Shown here in pieces: positions 11,209-19,963 of a stretch of 64,000 nucleotides of DNA (position 1 is the stretch's first letter; every line of letters starts with the position of its first letter). The position numbers were made by a program, and so were the translations under genes. Below the pieces are notes generated by a model that was not told the DNA's origin, ran no database searches, and worked only from the letters and a program-made list of their open reading frames with translations. The DNA comes from Paracoccus contaminans (GTDB lineage: Bacteria > Pseudomonadota > Alphaproteobacteria > Rhodobacterales > Rhodobacteraceae), in the NCBI RefSeq assembly GCF_002105555.1, contig NZ_CP020612.1:434001-498000 (forward strand), given 5' to 3'.

Positions 11209-11876
11209 CCCTGCCCTTTCCGCCTGCGGACGAGATCGCCCGCCTGACCGCCCGCATGCTGCTGGAAATCGGGGCGGTCCATTTCAATGCGGCCGAGCCA
11301 TACACCTATGCCTCGGGCCTCAAGGGGCCGACCTATATCGACTGCCGCAAGCTGATCTCCTATCCGCGCATCCGCGGCACGCTGATGGATTTCCTGGCCG
11401 CGACGGTCTGCCGCAATGCCGGCTTCGAGGCGTTCGACAATGTCGCCGGCGGCGAGACGGCGGGCATCCCCTTTGCCGCCTTCATGGCCGAACGCCTTGG
11501 CCTGCCGATGACCTATGTGCGCAAGAAGCCCAAGGGCTATGGCCGCAACGCCCGGATCGAGGGCGCGATGCGCGAGGGCCAGCGCGTCCTGCTGGTCGAG
11601 GATCTGACCACCGACGGCGGGTCCAAGCTGTCCTTCGTCGATGCGATCCGCGACACCGGCGCGACCTGCGCCCACACGGCGGTCGTGTTCTATTACGGCA
11701 TCTTCCCGGAAACGACGCAGCGGCTGGCCGCCAATGGGGTCAGCCTGCACCATCTGTGCACCTGGTGGGACGTGCTGGCCGAGGCCCGTGCGCAAGCCGC
11801 CTTTGATGCGCCGACCCTCGCGGAAGTCGAGACATTCCTGGGTGATCCGCGCGCCTGGCAGGCCGCCCATCCCTGA
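11205..11876 (+). CDS. pyrE: Orotate phosphoribosyltransferase
   Basis: Joins orotate and PRPP to give OMP, the step after dihydroorotate dehydrogenase. It has 223 residues. The PRPP-binding loop [14 protein letters not shown] is clear, as are the substrate segments [14 protein letters not shown] and [17 protein letters not shown]. Its ATG overlaps the pyrC stop as ATGA, which indicates translational coupling and a pyrCE operon. Confidence 0.95.
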   Translation: MTLPFPPADEIARLTARMLLEIGAVHFNAAEPYTYASGLKGPTYIDCRKLISYPRIRGTLMDFLAATVCRNAGFEAFDNVAGGETAGIPFAAFMAERLGLPMTYVRKKPKGYGRNARIEGAMREGQRVLLVEDLTTDGGSKLSFVDAIRDTGATCAHTAVVFYYGIFPETTQRLAANGVSLHHLCTWWDVLAEARAQAAFDAPTLAEVETFLGDPRAWQAAHP

Positions 11877-11998
11877 GGCCCTTGAGCAGCGGCCCCCCGC
11901 CGCCCTGCCCCCGCCGGGGATAGGCGGCGGCGTCCGCAGGGCGTGGACCCGCGCATCCGGGCATGCCATAACCGCCGGCACACGACCGAGGACATGCG

Positions 11999-13492
11999 AT
12001 GACCGAGCTTCGCGCGCTCGAACCCCGCCGGCCGGTAGCGGGCGAGGATGCCGAGACGACCCCTGCCCCCTTTTCGATCGAGGCGGAACAGCAGCTGCTG
12101 GGCGCGCTGCTGACCAACAACGACGTGTTCGACAGCGTGACGCGGCTGGTGCGGGGCGAACATTTCTATGACCCCGTGCATCGCCGCATCTTTGACCTGT
12201 GCGCCGAACGCATCGCCCGCAACGCGCTGGCCAGCCCGGTGACGATCAAGGCGTTCATGGAACATGACGCCGGGCTGAAGGAACTGGGCGGGCCGGCCTA
12301 TCTGGCGCGGCTGGCGGGGGCTGCGGTGTCATCCTATGCGGCGCGCGATTATGCGCGGATGATCCGCGAATTCGCGTTGCGGCGCGAACTGATCGCGCTG
12401 GGTCAGGACATTGCCGCCCGCGCCGCGATGGTCACGATCGAGCATGACGCCGAGGAACAGATCAAGGCGGCCGAACAGACGCTTTACAAGCTGGGCGAAC
12501 AGGGGGTCGCGGAACGGGGGTTCCAGTCCTTCCTGCAGGCCGTCACCGGGGCGGTGCAGGCCGCCAACGCTGCCTATGCGCGCGATGGCGGGCTGTCGGG
12601 GATCTCGACCGGGCTGATCGACCTGGACAGCAAGATGGGGGGCCTGAACAAGTCCGACCTGATCATCCTGGCCGGGCGTCCGTCGATGGGGAAAACATCG
12701 CTGGCGACCAACATCGCCTTCAACGTCGCGAAAGCGCACCGGATGGGCGATCTGCCGGACGGCACGCGCGGCACCGTCGATGGCGGGGTCGTGGGGTTCT
12801 TCTCGCTGGAAATGTCGGCCGAACAGCTGGCCGCCCGCATCCTGTCCGAGGCATCCGAGGTGCCCAGCGAACTGATCCGCCGCGGCGACATGAGCGAGGA
12901 CGAGTTCCGCCGTTTCGTCGAGGCCGCGAACGCGCTGCAAAGCTGCCCGCTGTATATCGACGACACGCCGGCCCTGCCGATCAACCAGCTTGCGGCGCGC
13001 GCGCGCAAGCTGAAGCGCACGATGGGGCTTGATCTGCTGATCGTGGACTATCTGCAACTGCTGCGCGCCGCATCGGCCAAGGACAGCCGCGTGAACGAGG
13101 TGTCGGAAATCACCCAGGGCCTGAAAGCGGTGGCCAAGGAACTGAACATCCCGGTCATCGCACTGTCGCAGCTCTCGCGCCAGGTCGAACAGCGCGAGGA
13201 CAAGCGCCCGCAGCTGTCGGATCTGCGCGAATCGGGGTCGATCGAGCAGGACGCCGACATCGTGATGTTCGTGTTCCGCGAGGAATACTACAAGGAACGC
13301 GAAAAGCCGGGCGATCACGAGCTGGACAAGATGGCCGCTTGGCAGCAGGCGATGGAATCGGTCCATGGCAAGGCCGAGGTCATCATCGGCAAGCAGCGCC
13401 ACGGCCCGATCGGCACGGTCGAGCTGTCCTTCGAAGGGCGCTTTACCCGCTTTGGCAACCTCGTGCGCCATCACGTCCAGCAATGGGGCTGA
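11999..13492 (+). CDS. dnaB: Replicative DNA helicase
   Basis: Hexameric 5'-3' helicase that unwinds DNA at the replication fork and loads primase. It has 497 residues. The N-terminal primase-binding domain (about 20-120, starting EAEQQLLGALL) is followed by a RecA-like core with Walker A GRPSMGKTS, FFSLEMSAEQL, Walker B LLIVDYLQLL, SQLSRQVEQREDKRPQLSDL and the arginine-finger region. GAGG lies upstream of the ATG. The stop overlaps the next gene by 10 bp. Confidence 0.97.
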   Translation: MTELRALEPRRPVAGEDAETTPAPFSIEAEQQLLGALLTNNDVFDSVTRLVRGEHFYDPVHRRIFDLCAERIARNALASPVTIKAFMEHDAGLKELGGPAYLARLAGAAVSSYAARDYARMIREFALRRELIALGQDIAARAAMVTIEHDAEEQIKAAEQTLYKLGEQGVAERGFQSFLQAVTGAVQAANAAYARDGGLSGISTGLIDLDSKMGGLNKSDLIILAGRPSMGKTSLATNIAFNVAKAHRMGDLPDGTRGTVDGGVVGFFSLEMSAEQLAARILSEASEVPSELIRRGDMSEDEFRRFVEAANALQSCPLYIDDTPALPINQLAARARKLKRTMGLDLLIVDYLQLLRAASAKDSRVNEVSEITQGLKAVAKELNIPVIALSQLSRQVEQREDKRPQLSDLRESGSIEQDADIVMFVFREEYYKEREKPGDHELDKMAAWQQAMESVHGKAEVIIGKQRHGPIGTVELSFEGRFTRFGNLVRHHVQQWG

Positions 13493-13839
13493 CCCTGCCC
13501 GTTCCGGTGGTCACCATCGGCCTGCTGATCGCGTCGAACGTCTTCATGACGATCGCCTGGTATGGGCATCTCAAGTTCAAATCGGCGCCGCTGTTGACCG
13601 TGATCCTGGTCAGCTGGGGCATCGCGCTGTTTGAATATGTCATGCAGGTGCCGGCCAACCGGATCGGCTATGGCCATTTCAGCGCCGCGCAGCTCAAGAC
13701 CATACAGGAAATCATCAGCCTGACGGTCTTTGCGCTGTTTTCCTGGCTTTACCTGGGCGAACGCCTGGGCTGGCAGCACGGCGTGGGCTTTGCCCTGATC
13801 TGCCTGGGCGCCTGGTTCGTGTTCCACGACTGGAGCTGA
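13483..13839 (+). CDS. DUF486 / DMT-type four-helix membrane protein
   Basis: 118 residues with four hydrophobic helices (about 8-26, 36-54, 78-96 and 102-117), close to DUF486 proteins of the drug/metabolite-transporter superfamily. The conserved segments SNVFMTIAWYGHLKFK, FEYVMQVPANRIGYGHFSA, LKTIQEIISL and the ending FVFHDW are family hallmarks. The start ATG lies inside the end of dnaB in another frame (10-bp overlap), so the two are probably co-translated. No substrate is known for the family. Confidence 0.88.
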   Translation: MGLTLPVPVVTIGLLIASNVFMTIAWYGHLKFKSAPLLTVILVSWGIALFEYVMQVPANRIGYGHFSAAQLKTIQEIISLTVFALFSWLYLGERLGWQHGVGFALICLGAWFVFHDWS

Positions 13840-14047
13840 CCGGCCGCCGCATCATCGCCAGCGCGAGCGCAGGCGATGGATGGCGGGGCTGCGGACCATG
13901 CATCCTGACAGCTGGCGGCTGCGATGGCGATGTTCCGCCGACGCGGGGGCATGCCCTCCCTCCAGCGTTGCACGGATGCCACGGGTCATTTAACCCCTGC
14001 CGCAACTGCGGGGCGCCACCCCCACCCCTAACGCATGGACATGATCG

Positions 14048-15283
14048 ATGACCCGTTCCCCTGTAACGGCGACGGCCGATACCGATTTTGCCACTTCGCC
14101 CCGGCGGGGCCTGGGGATGGCGCGCAAGGTCGGTATCGCTGCGGTCACGGGATGGGCGGCGATCGCAACCTCGGCGCTGGTCATCGACCGCGCGGCGGGC
14201 ATGGGCGGGACGGGGCCGGACGGCTTGCTGGAAAGCAGGCTGACCCAGCTTGCGGCCGAGCGGGACGCGAAGGCCGGCGAAGCCGCCGATGCCCAGAAAC
14301 GCTTTGCCGCCACGATCGACCAGGTCGCCGCGATGCAAAGCCAGCTTCTGGCATCCGAAAAGCGGCTGCGCGAGCTGGAAAGCGGCCTTGGCGCCGCCCA
14401 GGCTTCGCTGCACGAGGCGCGGGCCGAGGCGGACACCGCGCGGCGCCAGCTTGCCGCGCTGAGCACCGATCCGGCCGCACGGCGCGCCGACGAGATGTCC
14501 GTCACGCTCGACATCCTGTCCGGAGAGCTGAGCGCCACTGCCGCCCAGCGTGACGCCACAGCCGCGCGCGCCGACGAGGCGGTCCGCACGGCCGAGGCCC
14601 TGACGGCCCAGCGCGACGAGATGGTCCGCCGCAACCAGGAAATCTTTGCCCAGCTGGAGGACGCGGTCGAAATGTCCGTCAAGCCGCTGGACGACATGTT
14701 CGCCAAGGTCGGCGTGGACAGCGACAAGCTGCTCGAAACCGTGCGCCGCGGATATGAGGGCCAGGGCGGACCGCTGACGCCAATGGGCTATTCCTCGCGC
14801 GGGAACGCCGCCATTTCGGAAACCGAGGCCCGCGCGAACGAGATCGTCGTCTCGCTGGGCAGGATCAACAACTATCGCATCGCGGTCAGCAAGCTGCCGC
14901 TGGCGATGCCGGTGAAATCGGCGTTCCGCTTCACCTCGCCCTTCGGGCAGCGCTGGGGGCGCGGGCATGAAGGCATCGACCTGGCCGGACCGGTCGGCAC
15001 CCCGATCTACGCGACCGGCGACGGCGTGGTGACCTATGCCGGCTGGATGCGGGGTTACGGCAATCTCATCAAGATCCGGCACGCCCTGGGAACCGAGACG
15101 CGCTATGGCCATCTGTCCAGAATCGGCGTCAAGGCAGGGCAGAAAGTCTCGCGCAACAGCCTGATCGGTGCTATGGGCAACACCGGCCGCTCAACCGGAC
15201 CGCATCTGCATTACGAAGTGCGTGTGGACGGCAAGGCCATGAACCCCATGAGCTTCATCAAGGCCGCACAGAATGTTTTCTAA
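14048..15283 (+). CDS. Membrane-anchored M23 metallopeptidase with coiled coil
   Basis: Likely peptidoglycan DD- or LD-endopeptidase acting in the periplasm. Of 411 residues, the cytoplasmic N-terminus (1-27) is followed by one membrane helix (about 28-48), a long coiled coil (about 60-215) and a C-terminal M23 domain (about 300-405). Zinc ligands are His and Asp in GHEGIDLAG and the HLH of GPHLHYEVRVDG. The gene overlaps the bactofilin gene by 11 bp. M23 peptidase-bactofilin pairs are known to work together in cell-shape control, with bactofilin positioning the peptidase. Confidence 0.92.
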   Translation: MTRSPVTATADTDFATSPRRGLGMARKVGIAAVTGWAAIATSALVIDRAAGMGGTGPDGLLESRLTQLAAERDAKAGEAADAQKRFAATIDQVAAMQSQLLASEKRLRELESGLGAAQASLHEARAEADTARRQLAALSTDPAARRADEMSVTLDILSGELSATAAQRDATAARADEAVRTAEALTAQRDEMVRRNQEIFAQLEDAVEMSVKPLDDMFAKVGVDSDKLLETVRRGYEGQGGPLTPMGYSSRGNAAISETEARANEIVVSLGRINNYRIAVSKLPLAMPVKSAFRFTSPFGQRWGRGHEGIDLAGPVGTPIYATGDGVVTYAGWMRGYGNLIKIRHALGTETRYGHLSRIGVKAGQKVSRNSLIGAMGNTGRSTGPHLHYEVRVDGKAMNPMSFIKAAQNVF

Positions 15284-15788
15284 AACCCGCGTCACCGAAC
15301 CTGGACCTCGTGCCGCAACCCCTTACGAACCTGAACCGACACGGGCCTCGACCATGGACAGCTATGACCATCCGCCTGCACAGGCGTTGCGCACGCGCAC
15401 CGGACCGTCGGTCCTGTCGTCCGACCTGACCGTCAAGGGCAACATCACGACCCAGGGCGATGTGCAGATCGAAGGCACGGTGGACGGCGATATCCGGGCG
15501 CATCAGCTGACCGTGGGCGAAAGCGCGACCATCCAGGGCGAGATCGTCGCCGAGGAAGTGATCGTCAACGGCCGCGTGATCGGCCGGGTGCGCGGGCTCA
15601 AGGTGCGGCTTTCCGCGACGGCGCGGGTGGAGGGCGACATCGTCCACAAGACCATCGCCATCGAATCGGGCGCCCATTTCGAAGGATCGGTCCAGCGGCA
15701 GGAAGATCCGCTGGGCAATGGCGTCACCCCGCGGCTGGCCCCGCCCAGCGCCGCTAGCCGCCGCGACGACACCGATCCCGACGCCTGA
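15273..15788 (+). CDS. Bactofilin (polymer-forming cytoskeletal protein)
   Basis: 171 residues. The central beta-helix (about 45-140) has the repeated pattern of bactofilins: SVLSSDLTVKGNITTQGDVQ, then VQIEGTVDGDI, EVIVNGRVIGRV and ARVEGDIVHKTIAIE, with disordered tails at both ends. It polymerises without nucleotide and serves as a scaffold at the membrane. The start lies inside the M23 gene, indicating coupling. A GC hairpin follows the stop. Confidence 0.93.
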   Translation: MFSKTRVTEPGPRAATPYEPEPTRASTMDSYDHPPAQALRTRTGPSVLSSDLTVKGNITTQGDVQIEGTVDGDIRAHQLTVGESATIQGEIVAEEVIVNGRVIGRVRGLKVRLSATARVEGDIVHKTIAIESGAHFEGSVQRQEDPLGNGVTPRLAPPSAASRRDDTDPDA

Positions 15789-15813
15789 AACACGGCCTCT
15801 GCCATCATCCGAT

Positions 15814-15837
15814 GGGGCGTCCCGGAAGGGGCGCCCC
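15814..15837 (+). terminator. Hairpin after the bactofilin gene
   Basis: GGGGCG and CGCCCC arms about 25 bp after the stop, with no strong T-run. It is a candidate end for the M23-bactofilin transcript and lies 44 bp before the end of the convergent mini-ORF. Confidence 0.45.
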
Positions 15838-15880
15838 CTGTCGTTTCAGGATGCGGCCTGGCCCTGGCCGGCCCTTGGGC

Positions 15881-16042
15881 TCACACCGCGCCCGGCCCGC
15901 CGGGATCAGGAAGCGGCATATCGCCCGGCGCCGGGTCAGGGGCGGGATCGGGCATGGGCGGCTTGGTCGGGTCGGGCAGCGGACCGGGCGCGGGGCCGGC
16001 AGGGCCCAGGGGATCGGCGCGATGGGCGGTGGGCATCGTCAT
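15881..16042 (-). CDS. Proline-rich 53-residue mini-ORF coupled to coaD
   Basis: Starts with ATGACGATG, its first ATG overlapping the coaD stop as ATGA. The product has 53 residues, 19 of them proline, with repeated D-P and P-D-P steps such as PDPTKPPMPDPAPDPAPGD, few charged residues, and no signal or membrane segment. I do not recognise it. The tight overlap and the D-P periodicity favour a real small gene over chance, but GC-rich DNA easily yields such frames. It could be a disordered linker-like peptide. Confidence 0.4.
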   Translation of the reverse strand: MTMPTAHRADPLGPAGPAPGPLPDPTKPPMPDPAPDPAPGDMPLPDPGGPGAV

Positions 16043-16545
16043 GGCTGCGCCGGGGGCGACAGCCGGGCGCGCAGGGCCTGATTGACGGCGGGCGTGACGA
16101 ATTTTGCCACATCCCCGCCCAGCCGCGCGATTTCCTTGACCAGCTTCGAGGCGATGGCCTGCCGCCGCGCATCGGCCATCAGAAAGACGGTTTCCACGCT
16201 GGCGTCCAGCGCGCGGTTCATGCCGACCATCTGGAATTCGTATTCGAAATCGGCAACCGCCCGCAGCCCCCGCACGATGACGCTTGCCCCCACATCGCGG
16301 GCGCAGTCGATCAGCAGGTTTTCAAAGGGATGGACGACAATCTCAATTCCCTTGCACACAGCGATGTCGGCGCATTCGGCCTTGACCATGGCAACCCGTT
16401 CGTCAAGCGAGAACAGGGGGCCCTTGTCGCCATTGATCGCCACGCCGATCACCAGCCGGTCCACGAGCGAGGCGGCCCGCTGGATGATGTCGATATGGCC
16501 CAGCGTGATCGGGTCGAATGTGCCGGGATAAAGACCGATCCGCAT
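16039..16545 (-). CDS. coaD: Pantetheine-phosphate adenylyltransferase
   Basis: Fourth step of CoA synthesis, transferring AMP from ATP to 4'-phosphopantetheine. It has 168 residues. The nucleotidyltransferase start YPGTFDPITLGHIDII carries the (T/H)xGH motif, and VRGLRAVADFEYEFQM and KLVKEIARLGGDV are family segments. I chose the ATG at 16545 from the conserved MRIGLYPGTFDP start; the frame remains open upstream but lacks family sequence. Confidence 0.96.
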   Translation of the reverse strand: MRIGLYPGTFDPITLGHIDIIQRAASLVDRLVIGVAINGDKGPLFSLDERVAMVKAECADIAVCKGIEIVVHPFENLLIDCARDVGASVIVRGLRAVADFEYEFQMVGMNRALDASVETVFLMADARRQAIASKLVKEIARLGGDVAKFVTPAVNQALRARLSPPAQP

Positions 16546-16765
16546 CTGCACTGTCCTGAGGCTGTTCACGCGTTTGTCAGAGGCAATCGGAAAACCGCCG
16601 CGGATGCAAGCGCCGCCGCAGCGGGCAGGCCGCGGAACAGGCCCGCGCCGCCGATCAGGGACACAGCGCAAGGCGGGCGCGGACAGAGGCAACGGCCCGC
16701 GCAGGATGACCGGCGGCCCAGGCGCGAGGCCCGCGCGCGCGGGCGGCGCAGCCAGGCCCGACCGC

Positions 16766-17203
16766 TCAGTTGCCCATGATCATGCCTTCCAGCGCGTCGC
16801 GGTCGGCGGCCAGCTGCCTCAGCCGTGCGGCCACCGCATCGCCGATCGACACCACGCCCAGCATGCGCCCCTCCTCGACCACCGGCAGGTGGCGAAAACG
16901 GCCATCGGTCATCTTCTGCAACACCTCGCCCACGCCATCGCCGCACAAGCAGGTGACGACCTTGCGCGTCATCACCTCGGACACCTGCCGCGCCAGCACG
17001 GCAGCGCCCGCGGTGCCCAGTTCGCGGACGATGTCCCGCTCCGACAGGATGCCCTCGGGCGTGTTGCCGTCGGCCGACACCACCACCGCGCCGATGCGCT
17101 TTTCCGACAGAACGCGCGCGGCATCCGCGACGGTCATGTCGGGCGGCACGGTCACCACCCTGTCCGGCCCGGATTTCATCGCGAGGATCTGCTTGACGAT
17201 CAT
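16766..17203 (-). CDS. CBS-domain pair protein
   Basis: 145 residues made of two CBS motifs (about 10-60 and 75-130) and little else. Such stand-alone CBS pairs bind adenine nucleotides or related ligands and regulate partner proteins. Characteristic segments are VADAARVLSEKRIGAVVV, GILSERDIVREL, DGRFRHLPVVEEGRMLGVVS and IGDAVAARL. Two in-frame ATGs stand at 17209 and 17203; GGAGG ends 1 nt before the first and 7 nt before the second, so 17203 is the better start. The partner is unknown. Confidence 0.88.
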   Translation of the reverse strand: MIVKQILAMKSGPDRVVTVPPDMTVADAARVLSEKRIGAVVVSADGNTPEGILSERDIVRELGTAGAAVLARQVSEVMTRKVVTCLCGDGVGEVLQKMTDGRFRHLPVVEEGRMLGVVSIGDAVAARLRQLAADRDALEGMIMGN

Positions 17204-17270
17204 GGTCATGCCTCCGTCAGGTGCCGCTGGCGCATCTTGAACCCAAGGGTTGCTTTGCCGGAACGATGCG

Positions 17271-18194
17271 TCAAGCCCTACATTCGGCTTCCCCCTGTTC
17301 GACCGCTGCCTCAAGCCGGGCCAGTTCGCGCCGGATGCCCGCGCCCAGCGCCTCGGCCAGCCGGGTCAGCCGGTGCGAACGGCGATCCTCGGCCGGGCGC
17401 AGCAGCCAGAAGGTCCGCCTCAGGGCGATTTCTCCTGCCAGCACCCGCCTCAGGCCGGGCACGAAGGGAATCGCGAAATCATGCACGATCCCCAGCCCCG
17501 CGCCCGCGCGGATCGCCTGCACCTGCACGCTGACCGAGTTCGAGGACAGGGCCGCACGCTCGGCCCCCGTCTCGGCCAGATAGTCCAGTTCGGGATCGAA
17601 GATCATGTCGGGGATATAGCCGACCATGCGGTGCCCGCGCAGATCGGCCCGTGCCCGGATCGGCGGATGGGCGGCAAGATAATCACGGTGCGCGGCCAGA
17701 TGCAGGTGATAATCGGTGATCTTCTGCACCGCCGCGCGGCCGCGTTCGGGCGGGCTGACGGCGATCACCATGTCCGCCTCGCGCCGGCTGAGATTCACCA
17801 CGCGCGGCAGCGCCACGATCTGCACCTCAAGCCCCGGATGGTCGGCGCACAGGCGCGCCGCCACCTGCGGCAGCACATAGTTGGCACAGCCGTCCGGCGC
17901 CCCGATCCGCAGCGTGCCGGCAAGATCGCCCTGCCCGCCGGCCTCGCGCGCCGCGCTGGCGGCGGCCTCGGCCTGTTCGGCATGGGCGACCAGCGCCGCC
18001 CCCTCGGGCGTCAGCGCATAGCCTTGCGGCGTCTTGGCGAACAGCACGCGCCCCAGCGCCGTTTCCAGCCGCGCGACGCGGCGCCCCACCGTCGAGGCAT
18101 CCAGCCCCAGCCGCCTCCCGGCCGCAGAGAGCGACTGCGTCCGCGCCACTGCCAGAAACACCCGCAGATCATCCCAATCCAATCCCGCACCCAT
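17271..18194 (-). CDS. LysR-family transcriptional regulator
   Basis: 307 residues with an N-terminal winged helix-turn-helix (DWDDLRVFLAVARTQSLSAA, then GRRLGLDASTVGRRVARLE) and a C-terminal LysR substrate-binding domain. It is divergent from mmsA, so control of the valine-degradation genes is the obvious guess, though the inducer is not evident. The ATG at 18194 is the only ATG start; a TTG at 18206 is also in frame. The spacer holds two TGCA-N4-TGCA motifs. Confidence 0.9.
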   Translation of the reverse strand: MGAGLDWDDLRVFLAVARTQSLSAAGRRLGLDASTVGRRVARLETALGRVLFAKTPQGYALTPEGAALVAHAEQAEAAASAAREAGGQGDLAGTLRIGAPDGCANYVLPQVAARLCADHPGLEVQIVALPRVVNLSRREADMVIAVSPPERGRAAVQKITDYHLHLAAHRDYLAAHPPIRARADLRGHRMVGYIPDMIFDPELDYLAETGAERAALSSNSVSVQVQAIRAGAGLGIVHDFAIPFVPGLRRVLAGEIALRRTFWLLRPAEDRRSHRLTRLAEALGAGIRRELARLEAAVEQGEAECRA

Positions 18195-18248
18195 GCAACA
18201 ATGCAAAACAGTCTGGCCAGATCGTCGCTTTACGCCTGCAATGGTGCA
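18194..18248. promoter_or_regulatory. Two TGCA-N4-TGCA motifs between lysR-type gene and mmsA
   Basis: TGCAACAATGCA (18194-18205) and TGCAATGGTGCA (18237-18248) share spacing and half-sites and are 43 bp apart. The first covers the start of the regulator gene and the second lies 37 bp before mmsA. They are candidates for the LysR-type operator, though the classical T-N11-A pattern is not exact. Confidence 0.45.
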
Positions 18249-18285
18249 AGACTAGGCTGCACCCAGCAGCATGGAGGAGAAGGCG

Positions 18286-19785
18286 ATGCGCGCAGTCCAT
18301 CACTGGATCGACGGCAAGGAACAGCCCGGCACGTCCGGGCGCACGGCCGATGTCTTTAACCCCGCAACGGGCGAGGTGCAGGCCAGACTGGATCTGGCGA
18401 CCCGGTCCGAGGTCGATGAGGCCATCGCCAGCGCCGCCCGTGCGCAGGTGAAATGGGGCGCCACCAACCCCCAGCGCCGTGCCCGGGTAATGATGGAGAT
18501 GGTGCGCCTGATCAACCGCGACATGGACAAGCTGGCCGAGATGCTGTCCTCCGAGCATGGCAAGACCTTCCCGGACGCCAAGGGCGATGTTCAGCGCGGG
18601 CTTGAGGTGATCGAGTTCGCGATCGGCGCGCCGCATCTGCTGAAAGGCGAGTTCATCGACGGCGCCGGCCCCGGCATCGACATGTATTCCATGCGTCAGC
18701 CACTGGGGGTCGTGGCCGCAATCACGCCCTTCAACTTTCCGGCCATGATCCCGCTGTGGAAGATGGGTCCGGCGCTCGCCTCGGGCAATGCGGTGATCCT
18801 CAAGCCGTCCGAGCGCGACCCCACCGTGCCCAACATGCTGGCCGCGCTGTTCAAGGAAGCCGGTCTGCCCGACGGCGTCCTGCAGGTCGTCCATGGCGAC
18901 AAGGAAGCGGTCGACGCCCTGCTGGACAGCGAGGTGATCCAGGCGGTCGGCTTTGTCGGATCGACCCCGATCGCGCAGTATATCTATGAACGCGCGGCCC
19001 AGACGGGCAAGCGGGCGCAGTGTTTCGGCGGCGCCAAGAACCATATGATCATCATGCCCGATGCCGACCTCGACCAGGCCGCCGACGCGCTGGTCGGCGC
19101 GGGCTATGGCGCGGCGGGCGAACGCTGCATGGCAATTTCCGTCGCCGTGCCGGTGGGCGAGGAAACCGCCGACCGGCTGATCGAAAAGCTGGTCCCGCGG
19201 ATCGAAAAGCTGAAGGTCGGCCCCTGGACCGCCGGCAACGACATCGACTACGGCCCCGTCGTGACCGCCGCCGCCAAGGCCAATATCCTGCGCCTGGTCG
19301 AGCGGGGCGTGGAACAGGGGGCCGAGCTGGTCGTGGACGGCCGCGATTTCAGCCTGCAGGGCTATGAGAACGGCTTTTTCGTCGGCCCGCACCTGTTCGA
19401 CCGCGTCACCCCCGACATGGACATCTACAAGACCGAGATCTTTGGCCCTGTCCTGTCCACCGTCCGGGCCAAGTCCTATGACGAGGCGCTGGATCTGGTG
19501 ATGAGCCATGAATACGGCAACGGCACCGCCATCTTTACCCGCGACGGCGACACGGCGCGCGATTTCGCCAGCCGCTGCAACATCGGCATGGTCGGCATCA
19601 ACGTGCCGATCCCGGTGCCGCTGGCCTATTTCACCTTTGGCGGGTGGAAGAAATCGGGCTTTGGCGATCTGAACCAGCACGGGCCGGACGCCTTCCGGTT
19701 CTATACCCGGACCAAGACGGTGACGTCGCGCTGGCCCTCGGGGATCAAGGAAGGCGCGGCCTTCAACTTCAAGGCGATGGACTGA
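18286..19785 (+). CDS. mmsA: Methylmalonate-semialdehyde dehydrogenase (CoA-acylating)
   Basis: Converts methylmalonate semialdehyde to propionyl-CoA and CO2 with NAD and CoA, the last step of distal valine degradation; it also acts on malonate semialdehyde. It has 499 residues. The family-specific start HWIDGKEQPGTSGRT, the NAD-binding GFVGSTPIAQYIYERAA and the nucleophile Cys281 in AAGERCMAIS are visible. GGAGGAG precedes the ATG at 18286; an in-frame codon at 18271 lies at the ribosome site itself and is rejected. A strong hairpin follows the stop. Confidence 0.95.
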   Translation: MRAVHHWIDGKEQPGTSGRTADVFNPATGEVQARLDLATRSEVDEAIASAARAQVKWGATNPQRRARVMMEMVRLINRDMDKLAEMLSSEHGKTFPDAKGDVQRGLEVIEFAIGAPHLLKGEFIDGAGPGIDMYSMRQPLGVVAAITPFNFPAMIPLWKMGPALASGNAVILKPSERDPTVPNMLAALFKEAGLPDGVLQVVHGDKEAVDALLDSEVIQAVGFVGSTPIAQYIYERAAQTGKRAQCFGGAKNHMIIMPDADLDQAADALVGAGYGAAGERCMAISVAVPVGEETADRLIEKLVPRIEKLKVGPWTAGNDIDYGPVVTAAAKANILRLVERGVEQGAELVVDGRDFSLQGYENGFFVGPHLFDRVTPDMDIYKTEIFGPVLSTVRAKSYDEALDLVMSHEYGNGTAIFTRDGDTARDFASRCNIGMVGINVPIPVPLAYFTFGGWKKSGFGDLNQHGPDAFRFYTRTKTVTSRWPSGIKEGAAFNFKAMD

Positions 19786-19795
19786 TCGCCCAGGA

Positions 19796-19821
19796 CGGTC
19801 CGGGGCCTTGCCCCCGGACCG
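19796..19821 (+). terminator. Hairpin after mmsA
   Basis: Perfect 10-bp stem CGGTCCGGGG/CCCCGGACCG with loop CCTTGC, 10 bp after the mmsA stop. There is no T-run. It may reduce transcription into the following acyl-CoA dehydrogenase gene. Confidence 0.55.
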
Positions 19822-19963
19822 CGCGGGCTATCATCATGCAGAAGAAGGGGAAAAGGCGCCCTTGCCTCCAAGGCCGGGGCGCCGCAGAGTTGCAGGACCA
19901 TGGGCAACCCTGCCCCCTTGGACCATACGGCAGGCGCAGGGCGGCGCGGCAGAGGGGTAAGCC

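Noticed and set aside
18194..18206. Upstream TTG start of the LysR-type gene
   Set aside because: It would add only four residues (MHCC), has no ribosome site and lies across the TGCA motif; the ATG at 18194 is preferred.
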